A stretch of 7,743 nucleotides of DNA, taken from DATCSE01 sp036568605. Lineage in GTDB: Bacteria; Pseudomonadota; Gammaproteobacteria; Burkholderiales; Burkholderiaceae_C. The translations under genes were made by a program, and so were the position numbers. This document shows positions 4,471 to 7,743 of this stretch, piece by piece. The stretch spans positions 1 to 7,743 of the forward strand of contig DATCSE010000465.1 of the NCBI GenBank assembly GCA_036568605.1, read 5' to 3'. Every line of letters starts with the position of its first letter. The stretch's first letter is position 1. The notes under the pieces were generated by a model, which saw only the letters and a list, made by a program, of their open reading frames with translations, did not search any database and was not told the origin of the DNA.

Positions 4471-5559
4471 ATGATCGAAATCGATTTCGAACGCCTGCGC
4501 ACGATGGGCCTGACCCCGGCGCTGGCCAACCAGGCCGCGGCATTGCCGCATCCCGAAGACGAAACGACGCTTCTCATGCGCGTCACCGAAGTGCACCGCG
4601 AGTCGGTGCGATTGCAGGACGGCGAACGCGAGTTCAGCGCGCGCGGCATTCCGCGCCTGAACCGCAGGCTCGCCGACGACGACACCGCGTTGGCCGTGGG
4701 CGACTGGGTGCTGGCCGCGCACGACAAGCTGGGCCAGACCTGGGTGCACGAGCGGGTGCCGCCGCTGACCCACATCTGCCGGCGCGACGCCGACGGACGC
4801 CGCCATCCGGTCGTCAGCAACGTCGACACCGCGTTGCTGGTGATGGGGCTGGACGACGACTTCAACCCGCGCCGGCTCGAGCGTTATCTCGCGCTCGTTT
4901 CCGCCAGCGAGGTCACGCCGGTGGTCGTGCTGACCAAGGCCGACGTGATCGCCCGCGTGCCGGGCGCGCTCGAAGCGCGCATCGCCGAGCTGGACGGGCG
5001 CGTGCCGGGCGATGTCGAGCTGCTCGCCGTCGACGGCACCGAGGTGCGCACTGCGCAGCGCATGGCGCCGCTGCTGCTGCCGGGGCAGACGCTGGTGGTG
5101 CTGGGCTCGTCCGGGGCCGGCAAGTCGACGCTGACCAACACGCTGCTGGGCCAGGCGGTGCAGGACACCGGCGCCGTGCGTGAGCACGACAGCCGCGGCA
5201 AGCACACGACGACGACGCGCTCGCTGTTCCGCCTGCCGGGCGGCGCCTGCATCATCGACACGCCGGGGCTGCGTGCGCTGCGCCCCGATGTCGACGAGAC
5301 GACGCTGACCGCGAGCTTTCGCGACATCGAGTCGCTCGCGATGCGCTGCCGCTTTCGCGACTGCAAGCATCGCGACGAGCCCGGCTGCGCGGTGCGCGAC
5401 GGCATAGGCGCCGATCGCCTGCGCAACTACCACAAGCTGTTGCGCGAGGCGCGGCGCGACACGATGAGCGTGCTCGAGCGGCAGCAGCAGGTCGCGATGT
5501 GGAAGCAGCGCGGCCGCGAGGCGCGATTGCGCATGCGCGCGAAGCACGACTCCGGCTGA
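4471..5559 (+). CDS. rsgA: RsgA/YjeQ-type ribosome small subunit-dependent GTPase
   Basis: A 362-residue circularly permuted GTPase of the family that binds the 30S subunit late in assembly and hydrolyses GTP to release maturation factors. The domains are in the family's order. An N-terminal OB-fold-like region (about 30-100) comes first. The GTPase domain is permuted: G4 TKAD (155-158), G1/P-loop GSSGAGKST (212-220), G2 GKHTTTTR (243-250), G3 DTPG (263-266). A zinc knuckle follows with C293, C298, H300 and C306, then a basic helical tail rich in Arg and Gln (about 320-360). It is longer than typical RsgA (about 300-350) and has an N-terminus starting IDFERLR-x-MGLTPAL, which suggests the second, paralogous form found in many proteobacteria; the symbol is by family. 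The ATG at 4471 fits homologues from memory but has a poor ribosome binding site. An ATG at 4387 adds 28 low-complexity residues. Confidence 0.95.
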   Translation: MIEIDFERLRTMGLTPALANQAAALPHPEDETTLLMRVTEVHRESVRLQDGEREFSARGIPRLNRRLADDDTALAVGDWVLAAHDKLGQTWVHERVPPLTHICRRDADGRRHPVVSNVDTALLVMGLDDDFNPRRLERYLALVSASEVTPVVVLTKADVIARVPGALEARIAELDGRVPGDVELLAVDGTEVRTAQRMAPLLLPGQTLVVLGSSGAGKSTLTNTLLGQAVQDTGAVREHDSRGKHTTTTRSLFRLPGGACIIDTPGLRALRPDVDETTLTASFRDIESLAMRCRFRDCKHRDEPGCAVRDGIGADRLRNYHKLLREARRDTMSVLERQQQVAMWKQRGREARLRMRAKHDSG

Positions 5560-5575
5560 AGCAGGCAGCTGCCGG
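5552..5575. terminator. Small dyads between convergent genes, weak terminator candidate
   Basis: CCGGC (5552-5556) can pair with GCCGG (5571-5575), and within this lies the perfect palindrome GGCAGCTGCC (5564-5573). They sit at the end of the GTPase gene and just past the RluA stop on the other strand, where both transcripts must end. There is no T-tract, so the call is tentative. Confidence 0.22.
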
Positions 5576-5588
5576 CCGTCGCGAGGCG

Positions 5589-6239
5589 TCAGAACGGCGC
5601 CGCCGAGTCGAACGACATCGGCTCGCCGCTTGCCGGGTGCGCGAACGCGAGCGTCGCGGCATGCAGCAGCAGGCGCGGCGCGGCCGACTGGACGGCGGCG
5701 TCGCCGTACAACGCGTCGCCGAGGATGGGATGGCCGATCGCGCACAGGTGCACCCGCAGCTGGTGCGAGCGGCCGGTGACCGGCTCGAGCTCGACGCGGG
5801 TCGCGTCGCGTTCGGGGCCCGCGTTGGTGCCGGTATCGGTGTCGGCCTCGAGCACGCGGTAGCGCGTCAACGCCGCGCGGCCGCGCTCGTGGTCGACCTG
5901 CTGGCGCGGCCGGTTCGGCCAATCGGCGGACAGCGGCAGCGCGATCTCGCCTTCGTGTGCCTCGAGCCGCCCCGCGACCACGGCGACATAACGCTTGCGA
6001 ACCTCGCGCCGCGCGAACGCACCGCTCAGGCTGCGTTGCGCAGCCAGGCCGCGTGCGAACAGCATCAGGCCGGAGGTCGCCATGTCGAGCCGGTGCACGA
6101 TCAGCGCATCGGGATAGCGGTCGCGCACCCGCTCGGACAGGCAGTCGCGCCCGGCGTCGCCGCGCCCCGGCACTGCCAGCAGGCCGCTGGGCTTCAGCGC
6201 GACGATGCAGTGCGGGTCGGCGTGGACGACGTCGATCAC
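5589..6239 (-). CDS. rluA: RluA-type pseudouridine synthase (23S rRNA/tRNA)
   Basis: A 216-residue pseudouridine synthase that isomerises uridine in structured RNA. E. coli RluA acts on 23S rRNA U746 and on U32 of several tRNAs. The likeness to E. coli RluA runs the whole length: KPSGLLAVPGR (16-26), HRLDMATSG (49-57) with catalytic D52, LPLSADWPNRP (101-111), the RNA-binding and active-site strand GRSHQLRVH (156-164), GHPILGDALYG (169-179) and PRLLLHA (188-194). There is no S4 domain, as expected for RluA. No ATG is near the start of homology. I chose GTG at 6239, 26 bases after the stop of the SRPBCC gene; TTG at 6245 is the alternative, and neither has a clear ribosome binding site. The frame stays open far upstream but overlaps the SRPBCC gene there. 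It converges with the GTPase gene, 29 bp apart. Modified positions are inferred from the E. coli orthologue. Confidence 0.92.
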   Translation of the reverse strand: MIDVVHADPHCIVALKPSGLLAVPGRGDAGRDCLSERVRDRYPDALIVHRLDMATSGLMLFARGLAAQRSLSGAFARREVRKRYVAVVAGRLEAHEGEIALPLSADWPNRPRQQVDHERGRAALTRYRVLEADTDTGTNAGPERDATRVELEPVTGRSHQLRVHLCAIGHPILGDALYGDAAVQSAAPRLLLHAATLAFAHPASGEPMSFDSAAPF

Positions 6240-6265
6240 AAACAAGGCGGCTGCAGTGCGGCGGC

Positions 6266-6718
6266 TCAGCCCGGAATGTCGGCTTCGACCAGCTTCGCGA
6301 GCAAGGTCAACGACTCCTGCCAGCCGAGGTAGCAGCCTTCGCGCGGGATCACGCCGGGGACGCCTTCCTGCACGATGTTCACTTCGGTGCCGCAGGACAC
6401 CGGCTCCAACGACACCGTGGTCGTCATGTCGCCGGGCAGGTTCGGATCGTCGAAGGTGGCCGAGTAGCGCAGCCGCTGGTGCGGCACGAGCTCGAGGTAC
6501 TTTCCGCCGAAGCTGTGCGCATGGCCGCTGGCGAAGCTCGTGAACGCCATGCGGTAAGTGCCGCCGACGGTTGCGTCCATCTGCGAGACCTTGCCGGTGA
6601 ATCCGTTCGGCGGCAGCCATTTGGCCATCGCGTCGGCGTCGAGGAACGCGCGGTAGATCCGCTCCGGCGGGGCGCGCAGCACGCGGTGCAGTTTGATGGT
6701 GTGGGTGGTGGTGGACAT
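6266..6718 (-). CDS. SRPBCC superfamily protein, AHSA1 (Aha1-like) family
   Basis: A 150-residue START/Bet v1-like (SRPBCC) protein of the AHSA1 type, named after an Hsp90 ATPase activator but in bacteria mostly uncharacterised cytoplasmic hydrophobic-ligand-binding proteins. It opens with strand HTIKLHRVLRAPPERIYRAF (6-25), the usual beta1 and helix. It continues through DADAMAKWLPPNGF (27-40), GGTYRMAF (52-59), YLELVPHQRLRYSATFDDP (74-92) and ends with the long helix YLGWQESLTLLAKLVE (130-145). The length is normal for the family. ATG at 6718 has only a weak ribosome binding site; an ATG at 6763 would add 15 unlikely residues. Such genes often pair with an ArsR-type regulator; none is present here. 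The RluA gene follows after about 26 bp and the TIP30-like gene lies 73 bp upstream, so the three may share a transcript. Confidence 0.92.
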   Translation of the reverse strand: MSTTTHTIKLHRVLRAPPERIYRAFLDADAMAKWLPPNGFTGKVSQMDATVGGTYRMAFTSFASGHAHSFGGKYLELVPHQRLRYSATFDDPNLPGDMTTTVSLEPVSCGTEVNIVQEGVPGVIPREGCYLGWQESLTLLAKLVEADIPG

Positions 6719-6739
6719 GATCGGATGACGGGATTGATG

Positions 6740-6756
6740 CAGAGGACGGCCCTCTG
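6740..6756. promoter_or_regulatory. Short inverted repeat just upstream of the SRPBCC gene
   Basis: CAGAGG (6740-6745) and CCTCTG (6751-6756) flank a five-base centre. The repeat ends 22 bases before the SRPBCC start codon, a position where a hairpin or bound protein could affect initiation. It shares its 73-bp gap with a larger dyad at 6784. Confidence 0.25.
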
Positions 6757-6783
6757 TCTGCACGACGAACGACGTTCGGTGGA

Positions 6784-6805
6784 ATCGACAACTACCGTTG
6801 TCGAT
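6784..6805. promoter_or_regulatory. Perfect 9-bp inverted repeat spanning the stop of the TIP30-like gene
   Basis: ATCGACAAC (6784-6792) and GTTGTCGAT (6797-6805) are exact reverse complements around a four-base loop. The TAG stop of the upstream gene (6792-6794) sits at the centre. On the transcript it would make a stable hairpin at the end of the TIP30-like gene; on DNA it could be an operator about 66 bases before the SRPBCC start. No T-run follows on the minus strand, which argues against a classical terminator. Confidence 0.4.
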
Positions 6806-7478
6806 GATGCGCTTGCATCTGCGCCGAGCTCAAGAGATGCACGCCCGGCGCGCCGGCCAGCGTCGCATCGATCAGCGCTTCGGCGACGACGTTGGCGGCA
6901 ATCGGGCGTATGCCCTTCGGCACCCATTCCATCACGGGGCTCAGCAGCCGCGTGGCCCAGACTTCGCCGGACCGGGTCGGCTGGCCGAGGTTGGCGCGGT
7001 CGCCGGTCAACAGCGACGGTTGCGCGATCACGACCGACTCGTAGCCGAGCTCGACGATGTCCTGCTGCATCTCGCCCTTGACGCGGTTGTAGAACACGCG
7101 CGAGCGGGCGTCGGCGCCCAGCGCCGAGACGACCGCCAGGCGCCTCGCGCCGGCCCGGCGCGCCGCCCGTGCGGTGTTGACGACGTAGTCGAGGTCGACA
7201 TGCCGAAACGCTTCTTGCGATCCGGCAACCTTGATCGTCGTCCCGAGTGCGATGTACACGTCGTCGGCCGTCGGGAACGGATGCGGCAGGTGCGCGAAAT
7301 CGACCGTGTGGAACGCGACCTTCGGGTTCGCTTCGATTCCGGTGACCGGGCGGCGGACCAGCACGTGCACGCCTGCGTAGGCGTCGCTCGCCTCGAGCAA
7401 CGCCAGCAGTGCGCGTCCGACCAGGCCGGTGGCGCCAGCGACCAGGGCGGTGCGTGGCGGCGGGGCGGCAGGGTTCAT
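6792..7478 (-). CDS. NAD(P)-binding atypical SDR, TIP30/HTATIP2 (CC3)-like
   Basis: A 228-residue Rossmann-fold protein of the atypical short-chain dehydrogenase/reductase group, resembling TIP30/CC3 and bacterial NAD(P)H-binding oxidoreductases. The dinucleotide motif is GATGLVG (15-21) at the N-terminus. VHVLVRRP (37-44) ends the second strand, with basic residues that favour NADPH. VYIALGTT (74-81) is followed by RHVDLDYV (92-99). An active-site-like set is S118 in VVSALGAD and the YxxxK pair Y130/K134. RPIAANVVAEALI (191-203) is the common C-terminal helix of the family. There is no membrane segment or signal. ATG at 7478 lacks a good ribosome binding site and is preceded by a small hairpin. 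The substrate is unknown. It is first of three same-strand genes with the SRPBCC and RluA genes. Confidence 0.93.
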   Translation of the reverse strand: MNPAAPPPRTALVAGATGLVGRALLALLEASDAYAGVHVLVRRPVTGIEANPKVAFHTVDFAHLPHPFPTADDVYIALGTTIKVAGSQEAFRHVDLDYVVNTARAARRAGARRLAVVSALGADARSRVFYNRVKGEMQQDIVELGYESVVIAQPSLLTGDRANLGQPTRSGEVWATRLLSPVMEWVPKGIRPIAANVVAEALIDATLAGAPGVHLLSSAQMQAHHRQR

Positions 7479-7479
7479 G

Positions 7480-7499
7480 CGGCCGACTGTACCCGGCCG
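7480..7499 (-). promoter_or_regulatory. Hairpin directly before the TIP30-like start codon
   Basis: CGGCCG occurs at 7480-7485 and 7494-7499, eight bases apart. Because each is its own reverse complement they can pair as a stem ending one base before the ATG at 7478. The only SD-like bases (GG) fall next to or inside this structure, so it could limit ribosome access. The adjacent dyad GATCGC-A-GCGATC (7499-7511) extends the symmetry. Confidence 0.25.
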
Positions 7500-7545
7500 A
7501 TCGCAGCGATCCGCTCGGTTGTGTACGAGGGTCGCGGTCGTCGCG

Positions 7546-7743
7546 TCAGCGTTTGGGCGGCTGCGTCAGGCGCGCTGCCTGCCGATGCGGGTTGCCGCTG
7601 CCGCTGCCGCGCTGCGCGTCTTGACGCGGCGCATGCGACGGGGCCGGCTTTGCCGACGCGGGCGCCGGCTTCGCGTGATGCGGCGCAGCGGCCGGCGGGC
7701 GCGCCGCCGGCGGCGGGGCGCCACGGCCGCCGCGGTTACCGCC
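7546..7743 (-). CDS. C-terminal tail of a Pro/Ala/Gly/Arg-rich protein (start outside window)
   Basis: The last 65 codons of a minus-strand gene, open to the window edge. The tail starts GGNRGGRGAPPPAARPPAAAP, continues with KPAPASAKPAPSHAP and ends HRQAARLTQPPKR before a TGA at 7546-7548. It is disordered, positively charged low-complexity sequence. RGG-type runs and basic Pro/Ala tails occur at the C-termini of DEAD-box RNA helicases, and also of several exported Burkholderia proteins, so the protein cannot be identified from this part. The frame is the only one here with a plausible end and consistent composition. There are 67 bp between it and the TIP30-like gene, which is read in the same direction. 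Confidence 0.55.
   Translation of the reverse strand, partial: GGNRGGRGAPPPAARPPAAAPHHAKPAPASAKPAPSHAPRQDAQRGSGSGNPHRQAARLTQPPKR

Noticed and set aside
4290..5183. Plus-strand 297-codon frame overlapping the GTPase start
   Set aside because: Arg/Ala-rich sequence in another frame of the GTPase gene; no motif and no ribosome binding site.
4459..5922. 487-codon minus-strand frame opposite the GTPase gene
   Set aside because: Arg/Ala/His-rich antisense sequence without domain features; the plus strand carries every RsgA motif.
7409..7743. Plus-strand frames and GC-rich repeats at the right edge as a repeat array
   Set aside because: The GCC/GCG runs are explained by a minus-strand Pro/Ala/Gly coding tail; there are no regularly spaced identical units.

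Overview
The window is very GC-rich, densely coding DNA with third-position G/C bias, from a betaproteobacterium that looks most like Burkholderia or a close relative. This assignment rests on protein style and composition, not on a marker gene. It reads as chromosomal accessory and housekeeping DNA. I found no tRNA, rRNA, insertion sequence, phage gene or CRISPR array.

Layout. (1) 1-522, minus: the N-terminal 174 residues of an exported amidase-signature enzyme, cut by the window edge. It diverges from (2) a 141-residue unknown protein (630-1055, plus); a 7-6-7 dyad lies in the shared promoter region. (3) 1069-3588, minus: a tight four-gene unit read from right to left: ECF sigma factor, small His-rich two-helix membrane protein, two-motif ferredoxin lacking one cysteine, and MFS transporter. 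The junctions are 15 bp, a 4-bp ATGA overlap, and 10 bp. (4) 3784-4056, plus: a 90-residue exported protein carrying the same TonB-box-like segment twice, exactly 60 bp apart. (5) 4057-4470: a 414-bp gap with a good sigma70-type promoter, a 14-codon ORF with an ideal ribosome binding site, and a GC hairpin. (6) 4471-5559, plus: an RsgA/YjeQ-type GTPase. (7) 5589-7478, minus: RluA-type pseudouridine synthase, AHSA1/SRPBCC protein and TIP30-like NAD(P)-binding protein, which may be co-transcribed. (8) 7546-7743, minus: the Pro/Ala/Gly/Arg-rich tail of a protein that begins outside the window.

How the genes may work together. The sigma operon is the only stretch that looks like a dedicated system: a transcription switch, a possible metal- or redox-responsive membrane partner, an Fe-S protein and an exporter, in one transcript with coupled translation. 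Its inducer and target promoters are not visible here. RsgA (30S maturation) and RluA (23S rRNA/tRNA modification) both act on the translation machinery, but they are convergent and separately transcribed. The remaining neighbours show no evident common pathway.
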